A program made the position numbers and the translations under genes. Shown here in pieces: positions 1 to 5,742 of a stretch of 5,768 nucleotides of DNA (its first letter is position 1; every line of letters starts with the position of its first letter). Location of the stretch: the NCBI GenBank assembly GCA_031270385.1, contig JAISXS010000075.1, positions 1-5,768 of the forward strand. Reading direction: 5' to 3'. The notes beneath the pieces were generated by a model. It did no database searches, had not been told where the DNA came from, and was given only the letters and a program-made list of their open reading frames with translations. The stretch comes from Puniceicoccales bacterium. GTDB taxonomy: Bacteria > Verrucomicrobiota > Verrucomicrobiia > Opitutales > JAIRKQ01.

Positions 1-522
1 CATCTCGCTCTTACCTACTATATTTTTAAACGCCCTCGTCAAGGGGAATTGCTATACAACGGCGAATTTGTCGCTAAGAATTCTAAAGAGGCATTCAAGT
101 TGCTTTCCAAAGCCGCGGAACAGGAACATGCTTCAGCACAATACAACTTCGGTGTAATGTTCTGCAACATGAAATGTTTAAACCAAGCGCCCGAGTGGTT
201 TTCCAATGCCGCGGAACAAGGAGTTCCTGAAGCACAATATGAGCTCGGTGTAATGTACCTCCTCGGCAACGAATTTGTCAGTAAAAATCCTCTCGAACCG
301 CTCGTGTGGTTTGCCAGAGCCGCAGAGCAAGGATACCCTCCAGCACAAAACAATTACTATAGTCATCTTTTCCGAGAGAAGCATGTTGTTTCCCCCATAG
401 AGATGGGAATTTCTTCATCAAATATTGTTAAACAGGATGCTTTTCTCGGGGAAGATGATTATACGCTCGACAAGGACGTCCTATCTAATGATACTTGGCA
501 GGAATTTTTTCCTTTTTCATAA
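1..522 (+). CDS. Sel1-like repeat protein, 5'-partial, with element-encoded C-terminus
   Basis: The frame is open from base 1 to the TAA at 520-522 (173 codons visible) and has no ATG before the repeats. A TTG at 49 is the only obvious internal start, so the true start is probably to the left of the window. Sel1 repeats (helical TPR-like units that usually act as protein-binding scaffolds) run from about residue 17 to 118. Their AQ-anchor codons at 136, 232 and 343 give unit lengths of 32 and 37 residues instead of the usual 36, so the array has small in-frame deletions and insertions. The segment before the first unit (residues 1-14) is not Sel1-like, and RQGELLYNGEF looks like two repeat parts joined after loss of the AQYxLG segment. 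No signal peptide is visible. Residues 120-154 are encoded by a palindromic element (358-463), followed by a short acidic and aromatic tail ending FFPFS. The gene is related to the Sel1 gene at 4996-5742. The partner and function are unknown. It could be a decaying paralogue. Confidence 0.75.
   Translation, partial: HLALTYYIFKRPRQGELLYNGEFVAKNSKEAFKLLSKAAEQEHASAQYNFGVMFCNMKCLNQAPEWFSNAAEQGVPEAQYELGVMYLLGNEFVSKNPLEPLVWFARAAEQGYPPAQNNYYSHLFREKHVVSPIEMGISSSNIVKQDAFLGEDDYTLDKDVLSNDTWQEFFPFS
358..463 (-). repeat. Palindromic element copy 1, inside the Sel1 coding region
   Basis: The left arm (358-384) and right arm (437-463) are inverted repeats matching at 23 of 27 positions. The arms have the form TATAGTCATCTT..GAAGCAT and ATGCTTTTCTCGGGGAAGAT followed by GATTATA. 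The 52-nt core between them aligns to the cores of the copies at 696-800 and 4837-4947 only when reverse-complemented, sharing for example CTGTTTAAC.ATATTT and GAAATTCCCAT. This copy is therefore in the opposite orientation. It is read through in frame by the Sel1 gene: the left arm gives YSHLFREKH and the right arm gives DAFLGEDDY. All four arm mismatches would be G-U pairs in the sense transcript. Confidence 0.8.
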
Positions 523-626
523 AAGAAAACACGCCCCTCTCAAGCGAAACAGCTACGGCCAAACTCCTTGACAAGCGCATTTGAATTTGCACATGAGGTG
601 TAGGTTACTATGCAACGGATTTGAAA

Positions 627-741
627 AAGGGGGTGATATGAAAGCACGCACACGAGAAGGGAAATGAGCGAGACGTTTGGCGTGAGTGTGCGTGCCATAG
701 TTATCTTACTCGAGAAAAGCATTCTGTTTAATGATATTTAG
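627..741 (+). other. Strong SD with two coupled mini-ORFs (speculative)
   Basis: AAGGGGGTGAT (627-637) matches the ideal Shine-Dalgarno AAGGAGGTGAT at 10 of 11 positions and sits directly before an ATG at 638. That ATG opens a 9-codon frame, MKARTREGK, whose TGA overlaps the ATG of a 25-codon frame (664-741) as ATGA, the usual layout of translational coupling. The second frame reads MSETFGVSVRAI and so on, and ends inside palindromic element copy 2. The larger genes whose starts are visible lack such a ribosome site, which makes it stand out. It may be a leader peptide, a remnant of a lost gene, or chance. There is no homology support. Confidence 0.2.
644..695. repeat. Inverted repeat / stem-loop
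   Basis: GCACGCACAC (644-653) is perfectly complementary to GTGTGCGTGC (686-695), leaving a 32-nt loop. It lies immediately before the left arm of palindromic element copy 2 and overlaps both mini-ORFs. There is no U-run after the stem, so it is not a standard intrinsic terminator. A regulatory hairpin or remnant of another repeat is possible. Confidence 0.5.
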
Positions 742-800
742 CGGGAAAGTTCTCGTTTTTTGGAATAGATGGTGTGCTTTTCTCTGGAAGGATGATTATA
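696..800 (+). repeat. Palindromic element copy 2 (intergenic)
   Basis: The left arm 696-722 (CATAGTTATCTTACTCGAGA then AAAGCAT) and right arm 774-800 (GTGCTTTTCTCTGGAAGGAT then GATTATA) pair at 19 of 27 positions, making this the most diverged stem of the three complete copies. Five of the eight mismatches would be G-U in the + strand RNA. The 51-nt core aligns without gaps to the core of copy 3, with about 38 of 51 identical, including TTAGC and TTTTTTGGAAT. It lies about 200 bp upstream of the GspF/PilC-type gene. Confidence 0.8.
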
Positions 801-888
801 TAAACATAGCATTTGTCAGACATTTTGCAGTCAATAACCATCCGTTTGCTTTTGTGCTTTTTTATACTTCACCATTACAAATAAAAGC

Positions 889-984
889 TTGCAAAAATTT
901 TCTAAAAAAATCACTATTCTATTTGGAATTTGCGAAAATTTTCTAAAAAAATCATTATCTTGATTGGAGTTTGCAAAATTTTCC
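889..984 (+). repeat. 41-bp tandem repeat, about 2.3 copies
   Basis: Unit 1 is 889-929, unit 2 is 930-970, and a partial third unit is 971-984. Each begins TTGC(A/G)AAA(A)TTTTC. The two full units share TTTTCTAAAAAAATCA and end in ATTTGGAAT or GATTGGAGT. The period is not a multiple of three, and the repeat stops 14 bp before the chosen ATG of the downstream gene. It could be a repeated protein-binding site or promoter-proximal curved DNA. A weak TTGCAA/TATTCT promoter reading exists in each unit, but the 19-20 bp spacing is too long to be convincing. Confidence 0.8.
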
Positions 985-998
985 ATACGCTTCCGCTT

Positions 999-2264
999 AT
1001 GAGATTTGTTTTTAAAGCAGTCAACTTATTAAACAACGAAATAGTAACATCTCATGTCGAAGCCCCAGGGAGGGAAGAGGCAATCGCCATGCTCGGTAAA
1101 AAAAATTTGCGAGTAGTAAATATTACCGAAGAATCCTCATCGATGGGAAATAGCGCGATCCTGGCGTTTATCAAGAAGGTTTTTAAGGGCGGGCAATCGA
1201 CTGCCATAAACATAGATACACAATCCCTACTGGCATTTTTCGAAAAATTGCACCGAATGGTTAGCGCTGGTTTGACTGTATCAGATTCAATATCAACAAT
1301 AAATAAAAGAACAAAAGTTGTGAATGAGCTGGCGCTAACAAGTAGTTTGTTGTCCGATATTTTGTCCGGGGTAGCGCTATCATATGCCCTGAAAAAGGCC
1401 ATACCAAATATCGACAACAATGTTTACAGTATCGTATTGGTTGGGGAATCGAGTGGTAATCTTGGATTGGCACTGGTTGACGCGGTAGCTCTCCTGCGCA
1501 GGGGAGTTGAGTTCAAGAAAAAACTGATTTCATCGCTAACTTATCCGGCATTTATGATGTCAATGGTGGTTGTAGTGATCTTTGCATTTGCATTCTACCT
1601 GATGCCAATGATAGAGGATTTTGTAAAAGATCTTGGAGGCGACCTTCCTCCGTTGGCGAAGATACTTAGCAAATTTGCAAAAGCTTTGACCTATGTATTG
1701 CCGGTTGTTGCTGTCGTCGGGATCATTGTTGTTATTTTGATCCCGATTATCAGGAAAAGTGCGATTGGGCGGTACAAAACGGATGAAATAATCCTGAATC
1801 TCCAACCGTTTTCATCCATGGTTAGGTTATCCATAAAGACAAATTTGACAAATGTCATGGCAACACTCCTATCGAACGGCGTGAATACGTCGAATGCCTT
1901 AGAAATAGCAAAACTGTCCATAGCAAATAAGGTGGCTCTCAAGAAATTTTTAAGCGCGAAAACGGATATTCTCAATGGTGATAGTGTGTGCATGGCATTT
2001 GAAAAATATGGCGTATTAGACGGCGAGGCATGCGATTTTTTGGCAGTTGGTGAAAAAACTGGCGATCTAGCATCGTCATTTAAATACATTTATGGGATGT
2101 ACGTTGACGATCTCAATGCAACCATGAAGAAAGTCGTTGCTTCCACTACAGCTGTTGCATTGACGATCGTGTTTTCACTTGTAGGTCTATTCGCCTTCTC
2201 GGTTGTGCAGGTAATGGTCAGTGCTACGGCGGCAGCAAGTTCTATGGGAGGAGGCCTAGATTAG
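999..2264 (+). CDS. Type II secretion / type IV pilus inner-membrane platform protein (GspF/PilC family)
   Basis: This 421-residue protein matches the length and architecture of GspF/PilC, the polytopic inner-membrane platform that works with a secretion or pilus ATPase to assemble pseudopilins or pilins. An N-terminal segment (MRFVFKAVNL, about residues 1-45) is typical of the family. It is followed by two T2SSF domains: the first, about 75-200, has FFEKLHRMVSAGL and VGESSGNLGLAL. The second, about 278-405, has NVMATLLSNGV and VGEKTGDLASSF. Transmembrane stretches lie near residues 184-204, 232-251 and 380-408, and the DLGGDLPPL segment follows the first. The ATG at 999 was chosen because the family-like N-terminus begins there. 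The TTG at 930 would add 23 residues encoded by tandem-repeat DNA. No Shine-Dalgarno is visible. No ATPase, pilin or secretin gene is in the window, so whether it serves secretion or pili cannot be decided. The debranching gene follows after 56 bp. Confidence 0.92.
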   Translation: MRFVFKAVNLLNNEIVTSHVEAPGREEAIAMLGKKNLRVVNITEESSSMGNSAILAFIKKVFKGGQSTAINIDTQSLLAFFEKLHRMVSAGLTVSDSISTINKRTKVVNELALTSSLLSDILSGVALSYALKKAIPNIDNNVYSIVLVGESSGNLGLALVDAVALLRRGVEFKKKLISSLTYPAFMMSMVVVVIFAFAFYLMPMIEDFVKDLGGDLPPLAKILSKFAKALTYVLPVVAVVGIIVVILIPIIRKSAIGRYKTDEIILNLQPFSSMVRLSIKTNLTNVMATLLSNGVNTSNALEIAKLSIANKVALKKFLSAKTDILNGDSVCMAFEKYGVLDGEACDFLAVGEKTGDLASSFKYIYGMYVDDLNATMKKVVASTTAVALTIVFSLVGLFAFSVVQVMVSATAAASSMGGGLD

Positions 2265-2320
2265 AATTTGCCTGCGCGGGTTGTGTTCTTGGAAGATGAT
2301 AAAACTTGTAAAATCAGGCT

Positions 2321-4741
2321 ATGGCAGAATGTTTCCATGCGAATAGAAGTGCACATTTGATCGATGGCAAAACGCTGTGCATCGAGTACGAATGTGACGT
2401 AGTTGGTCCACGTGGGGACCTGCACAATCCAGTGAAAATTCTTTTGAACGGATCGGCAATCGATTTTTACGAAGTGGAGTTCCTAAACCATTCTTTCGGT
2501 GAAAGGTATTGCTATTTTTCACATTGTGATGACATAGTTTTCACCTTGCCGTCGAAATACGCCAATGCCCTCAGTCGATCGGATGATTTTTTTCTGGCAT
2601 GTCAAATATCTGGCTGGGGAGACGCTGTGCGATCCGACCGGTGGAAATTGGGAAATTTGCAGCTAAACGGCCATACTTTGGTGGGTCTAAAAATTGAAAA
2701 ATGCCTGCTTCGCGATCCATTTCCATTCAAATTTATTTCTGCTGACGGTAAGTGGTGTTCCCCGGATGACGATTCGCCAAATGTTCAAATTTCAGAAGCT
2801 AGTGCGGTAAACTTTTTTTTCGCCCCGAATGTAACGGGGAACAACGTCATTTGCTATTCACTGAAAAACACCGCTTCACTTTTCGATGAATTGGACGTGA
2901 TTTTCGCCGATGGAGTGCGAATTGGTGCGAGTTTTTCCCGATGGATATCTTCTCTGTATTGTGATATCCCACTCGGCGCGATAGTTTCCGAAAATTCTAC
3001 AACATTTTCGGTGTTTGCGCCCAGAGCTACGGCTGCTAGGGTGGCAATTTTTGATAAAAAAACACCATCACCCGCGTACTATCAAATGCTTCCCTCGGAC
3101 GACGGAGTTTGGCGTACGGAAATTTCAAAAAATCTGATCGGAAATTATTACCATTATCAATTTCTATCCAAGGACATCTCCGACTGGGATAGTGCACCGA
3201 AGGTCCTCGATCCGTACGCCAGGGCGGCGGTGACCTCGAACGGCCCGGGAATAATCCTTAGGGATGACGATTTTGTTGCGGACGATGACTTTAGAGCGCC
3301 AAATTGCAAAGATTTAGTGATCCTGGAAATGCATCTGCGGGATGTACTGGCAAATTCGCCATCAACTGAACCTTCGAATGGAAAATTAAATTTTTCAGAT
3401 TTGGAACAATACCTTGGGAGAAAGGACTGTTACCCACGTATCCTTGGTGTGAATTGCGTTGAATTGCAGCCGATTCAAGAATTCGATTACTCCAAAAAGG
3501 AGGATTACCACTGGGGATATATGCCTGCTAATTGGTTTTCTCCGGCGAGCACCTACGCGAAATGTCCTGAAGATGCTAGCCAGGTCTTAGAGTTGCAAAA
3601 ATTAGTAAAAGCGTTCCACCGTGCTGGCATGGCGGTTATTCTGGATGTTGTGTATAATCATTTCGGAGACACTGGACATTTGAAAAATATAGATAGCGCA
3701 TACTATTTTAGACGCAATCGGGACGGAAGCTTCACAAATTTCAGCGGCTGCGGCAACGATTTTCGCACGGAAAGTCCGATGGCGGCAAAGTTAATAGTTG
3801 ATAGTTTAGAATATATTATAAAAACATACAACATAGATGGTTTTAGATTTGATCTCGCCGAGTTACTGTCCGCGAACTTTTTAGATTTTTTACAAAAAAG
3901 ATTGAAAAGCGTAAAAAAATCGATTGCCTTGATGGCTGAGCCGTGGAGTTTTCGTGGCAACATCGGGACTTCGATGCAAAAATTGCCGTATTCTGTCTGG
4001 AATGATGAGTATAGGGATTTTGTTAGGAGCTACGTGTTGGCCAACGGTAATTTCAATGGTTTGCGGTATTTTCTGTGCGGTAGTCTTGATTTTAGGTCTG
4101 GATTTCCTGGTCAGAGCGTGAACTACGTCGCTTCACACGATGACCGTGGCTGGGTGGATAATATCACGGAAAATTCGCACAACGACGGTAGTGCGCCGAC
4201 GGAGAATGACTGTCGGCGCACGCGGTTGGCGGCGGCCATTTTGATGCTATCGATTGGGATTCCGATGATAGCCGAAGGCCAAGATTTCATGGCATCGAAG
4301 CACGGCGTCAATAACACCTACAATCGTGGAGATTTGAATGCCCTTGATTACGGACTAATTGAAAAAAACCGCACAACCCACGAATATTTTAAACAGCTGA
4401 TAAAGTTTAGGTTATCGGAGTGCGGCGATGTCCTTCGCCTGGAAAATGTTCCAAGCAAAACCTATTTTCGGTTTTTTCCGTCGCAAACGACTTCTGCATG
4501 CGCACTGATGTACAACGCCGATGGAACGTTCAATCGGAAAAAATTGTTATTCGCCATAAATCCGCACTTCAGCGAAGAAGCAATAAATTTCATGGACATA
4601 GATTTAGTCCATTGCGAAATGTTTGCCGATGAGGACAGTTTTTTCCCATCTCCGAAGAAGTTTTGTGACAAATTTTCCAATAACACACTAATCATGCCAC
4701 CGCTTTCTTGTCGTATCTACGCCTGCGATTTCGCCCGTTAA
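2321..4741 (+). CDS. GH13 alpha-glucan debranching enzyme, pullulanase/isoamylase type
   Basis: This 806-residue protein is predicted to hydrolyse alpha-1,6 branch bonds in glycogen or related glucans. There is no signal peptide, so it is probably cytoplasmic. Residues 1-215 are an extension of uncertain family; a stretch near 90-145 (SGWGDAV, FPFKFISADGKW) resembles a starch-binding beta-sandwich. A CBM48-type domain covers about 217-282 (PLGA, TTFSVFAPRATAARV, GNYYHYQF). The catalytic barrel spans about 330-700. It has WGYMPANWFSP (398-408), region I DVVYNH (442-447), region II GFRFD with nucleophile D511, region III MAEPW with acid/base E540, and region IV NYVASHD with H606 and D607. GQDF (653-656) and NNTYNRGDLNALDYG (664-678) are typical of type I pullulanases. 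A C-terminal beta domain follows. All catalytic residues are present. Deviations are WGYMP for the usual pullulanase WGYDP and SHDD for SHDN. It starts at an ATG without a clear ribosome site. GlgX-like isoamylase is the main alternative. Confidence 0.9.
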   Translation: MAECFHANRSAHLIDGKTLCIEYECDVVGPRGDLHNPVKILLNGSAIDFYEVEFLNHSFGERYCYFSHCDDIVFTLPSKYANALSRSDDFFLACQISGWGDAVRSDRWKLGNLQLNGHTLVGLKIEKCLLRDPFPFKFISADGKWCSPDDDSPNVQISEASAVNFFFAPNVTGNNVICYSLKNTASLFDELDVIFADGVRIGASFSRWISSLYCDIPLGAIVSENSTTFSVFAPRATAARVAIFDKKTPSPAYYQMLPSDDGVWRTEISKNLIGNYYHYQFLSKDISDWDSAPKVLDPYARAAVTSNGPGIILRDDDFVADDDFRAPNCKDLVILEMHLRDVLANSPSTEPSNGKLNFSDLEQYLGRKDCYPRILGVNCVELQPIQEFDYSKKEDYHWGYMPANWFSPASTYAKCPEDASQVLELQKLVKAFHRAGMAVILDVVYNHFGDTGHLKNIDSAYYFRRNRDGSFTNFSGCGNDFRTESPMAAKLIVDSLEYIIKTYNIDGFRFDLAELLSANFLDFLQKRLKSVKKSIALMAEPWSFRGNIGTSMQKLPYSVWNDEYRDFVRSYVLANGNFNGLRYFLCGSLDFRSGFPGQSVNYVASHDDRGWVDNITENSHNDGSAPTENDCRRTRLAAAILMLSIGIPMIAEGQDFMASKHGVNNTYNRGDLNALDYGLIEKNRTTHEYFKQLIKFRLSECGDVLRLENVPSKTYFRFFPSQTTSACALMYNADGTFNRKKLLFAINPHFSEEAINFMDIDLVHCEMFADEDSFFPSPKKFCDKFSNNTLIMPPLSCRIYACDFAR

Positions 4742-4836
4742 ATTTTCCAAATTGGCCATATCGCGGCCCTTCTGGAAGACGGAAGATGTGGAACGAGAAC
4801 ATATTGCCTTCGGCGATCACTGGCAGCGGCTTATCC
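4742..4836. other. Intergenic spacer after the debranching gene
   Basis: No gene, tRNA or strong intrinsic terminator is visible. There are small self-complementary runs (GGCC twice near 4755-4770, CTTCTGGAAG near 4770-4780, GCCTTCGGC near 4807), none followed by a clear T-run. The palindromic element immediately downstream is the only large predicted hairpin and might end or stabilise the upstream transcript. Confidence 0.4.
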
Positions 4837-4947
4837 ATATATAGTCGTCTTACTTGAGAAAAGCATTCTATTTGACGATACTTAGCAGTGAAATTCCCAT
4901 TTTTTGGAATGGAGGATATGCTTTTCTCGGGTAAGATGATTATATAT
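4837..4947 (+). repeat. Palindromic element copy 3 (intergenic, best preserved)
   Basis: The arms 4837-4866 and 4918-4947 are inverted repeats over 30 nt, with 26 of 30 positions complementary. The left arm begins ATATATAGTCGTCTTACTTG, and the right arm has ATGCTTTTCTCGGGTAAGAT and ends GATTATATAT. All four mismatches would be G-U pairs in + strand RNA. The 51-nt core contains its own small stem, ATTCC/GGAAT around a T-run (about 4893-4910), and matches the core of copy 2. The element ends about 50 bp before the second Sel1 gene. As RNA it would fold into a long two-level hairpin. As DNA it has the shape of a non-autonomous mobile element with TATA-like ends. Confidence 0.85.
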
Positions 4948-4978
4948 TTGGCGGATATGTTTTGATATTTTTTAAATT

Positions 4979-5010
4979 TTTACACTTGTTTTTTTATGTT
5001 AAAATATAAT
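4979..5010 (+). promoter_or_regulatory. Possible AT-rich promoter for the second Sel1 gene
   Basis: TATAAT at 5005-5010 is a perfect -10 hexamer in a very AT-rich run. The best -35-like sequence, TTTACA at 4979-4984, is 20 bp away, longer than ideal. If this -10 is used, transcription would start near 5017, so translation would have to begin at the ATG at 5023 and not at 4996. Such matches are common in AT-rich DNA. Confidence 0.25.
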
Positions 5011-5742
5011 AATTTGACTGCCATGTTAGTGAGATTCCGTTTTTATTTGATGTTGGTAATTGCGGCGCTGTTCGTCGAAAATTTTACTGAGCGTTGCTAC
5101 GCCGACAGTTCGCATAAGTCGTGCGAAAATAATCAAGGAATCCCAGTCGATCAGAATTTTGAAAAGGCGCTCGAACGGTATCCAAAGGCCGTAGAACATG
5201 AGGATTCTTCGGCACAAAATAATATCGGTGTAATGTACTACAGAGGCGAATCTGTCGATCAGTGTTTCGAAAAGGCATTCGAGTGGTATTTGAAGGCCGC
5301 GAAGCAAGGGGACGATATGGCACAATACAACCTTGGGCTAATGTACTACAGAGGCGAATTTGTCGATCAGAGTTTTGAGAAGGCATTCGAATGGTATTTG
5401 AAGTCCGCGGAGCAAGGGAACGATGCGGCACAATGCAACCTCGGGTTGATGTACTACAAGGGCGAATTTGTCAATCAGAGTCCTAAAGAAGCGTTCGAAT
5501 GGTTTTCCAAATTCGCGAAACAGGGATATTCTTTTGCACAGTACATGCTCGGGTCGATGTGCTACAATGGCGAATTTGTCAATCAGAGTCTTGGAAAGGC
5601 GTTCGAATGGTTTTCAAAGTCCGCGGAGCAAGGGTACGGTACAGCACAGTATAGTCATCTTACTCGAGAAAAGCATACTGAATGGCATCGGCAAGGGATG
5701 CAAAGAGATGGAGGATGGAGGAAAGTTTTCGCTTGGAGTTAG
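4996..5742 (+). CDS. Exported Sel1-like repeat protein
   Basis: This 248-residue protein has a basic segment and hydrophobic core near its N-terminus (VRFRFYLMLVIAALFV, about residues 12-27), followed by ENFTERCYA-DS with a plausible cleavage site after A36. Export to the periplasm or beyond is therefore likely. Sel1 units fill about residues 50-217 with an exact 36-residue period. The pattern is AQYNLGLMYYRGEFVDQ then a charged helix FEKAFEWYLKSAEQG. Sel1 proteins are helical scaffolds in protein-protein contacts, and in intracellular bacteria some contact host proteins. The ligand here is unknown. The array ends at AQY and runs into a 30-residue tail, SHLTREKH and onward, whose first nine codons come from a palindromic-element arm. 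A start at 5023 (MLVRFRFYLML) gives a more conventional signal peptide and fits the TATAAT box at 5005; 4996 is the longer choice. Neither has a clear Shine-Dalgarno. It is probably a paralogue of the gene at 1-522. Confidence 0.85.
   Translation: MLKYNNLTAMLVRFRFYLMLVIAALFVENFTERCYADSSHKSCENNQGIPVDQNFEKALERYPKAVEHEDSSAQNNIGVMYYRGESVDQCFEKAFEWYLKAAKQGDDMAQYNLGLMYYRGEFVDQSFEKAFEWYLKSAEQGNDAAQCNLGLMYYKGEFVNQSPKEAFEWFSKFAKQGYSFAQYMLGSMCYNGEFVNQSLGKAFEWFSKSAEQGYGTAQYSHLTREKHTEWHRQGMQRDGGWRKVFAWS
5212..5649 (+). repeat. Tandem 108-bp Sel1-coding repeats
   Basis: The alanine codon of the AQ anchor recurs at 5212, 5320, 5428, 5536 and 5644, exactly 108 bp apart. This gives four complete 36-residue units and the beginning of a fifth, preceded by a more diverged half unit from about 5140. 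Conserved DNA words such as GGCGAATTTGTC and GCATTCGA/GCGTTCGA recur between units, so duplication or gene conversion at the DNA level looks recent compared with the irregular array in the first Sel1 gene. Confidence 0.85.
5650..5676. repeat. Palindromic element arm (fourth copy, partial)
   Basis: TATAGTCATCTTACTCGAGA followed by AAAGCAT is the left arm of the element in its most typical form, differing only slightly from the arms at 696-722 and 4840-4866. It lies inside the second Sel1 gene, read in the same frame as copy 1 (YSHLTREKH). The sequence after it (5677-5719) does not match the known core in either orientation. GGAAAGTTTTCG at 5720-5731 matches GGAAAGTTCTCG in the core of copy 2 at 11 of 12 positions. 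No right arm is visible before the window ends. Confidence 0.65.

Larger units (their letters stand above)
523..998. other. Gene-poor intergenic region with repeats
   Basis: This 476-bp stretch holds no convincing protein gene. In order it contains a run with no recognised signal (523-626), a strong Shine-Dalgarno-like sequence with two very short overlapping reading frames, a 10-bp stem-loop, palindromic element copy 2, an AT-rich run (801-888), and a 41-bp tandem repeat that runs up to the next gene. A 71-codon frame at 731-946 begins inside the element and ends in the tandem repeat. It resembles no known family and is probably chance. No tRNA, CRISPR or obvious intrinsic terminator was seen. 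Confidence 0.6.

Noticed and set aside
540..722. 60-codon minus-strand frame
   Set aside because: Its start lies in an element arm, which reads ATGCTTTTCTCG on that strand. The rest shows no recognisable protein character.
731..946. 71-codon + strand frame (starting MIFSGKVLVF)
   Set aside because: It begins inside palindromic element copy 2, ends in the 41-bp tandem repeat, has no ribosome site and resembles no family.
889..984. CRISPR array
   Set aside because: The 41-bp units are contiguous direct repeats without distinct spacers, and no cas gene is present.
930..998. TTG-initiated 23-residue extension of the GspF/PilC-type protein
   Set aside because: The extension is encoded by tandem-repeat DNA, while the family-like N-terminus begins at the ATG at 999.
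2265..2320. Intrinsic terminator between the GspF/PilC-type gene and the debranching gene
   Set aside because: CCTGCGCGGG is only weakly self-complementary, with no following T-run, so read-through between the genes remains possible.
5026..5431. Long minus-strand frames opposite the second Sel1 gene
   Set aside because: They are antisense shadows of the repetitive Sel1 coding sequence and keep its 108-bp periodicity.
5707..5720. 7-bp tandem GATGGAG twice near the end of the second Sel1 gene, as a phase-variation tract
   Set aside because: Two copies are too few to support slippage-driven switching, and the frame is intact.
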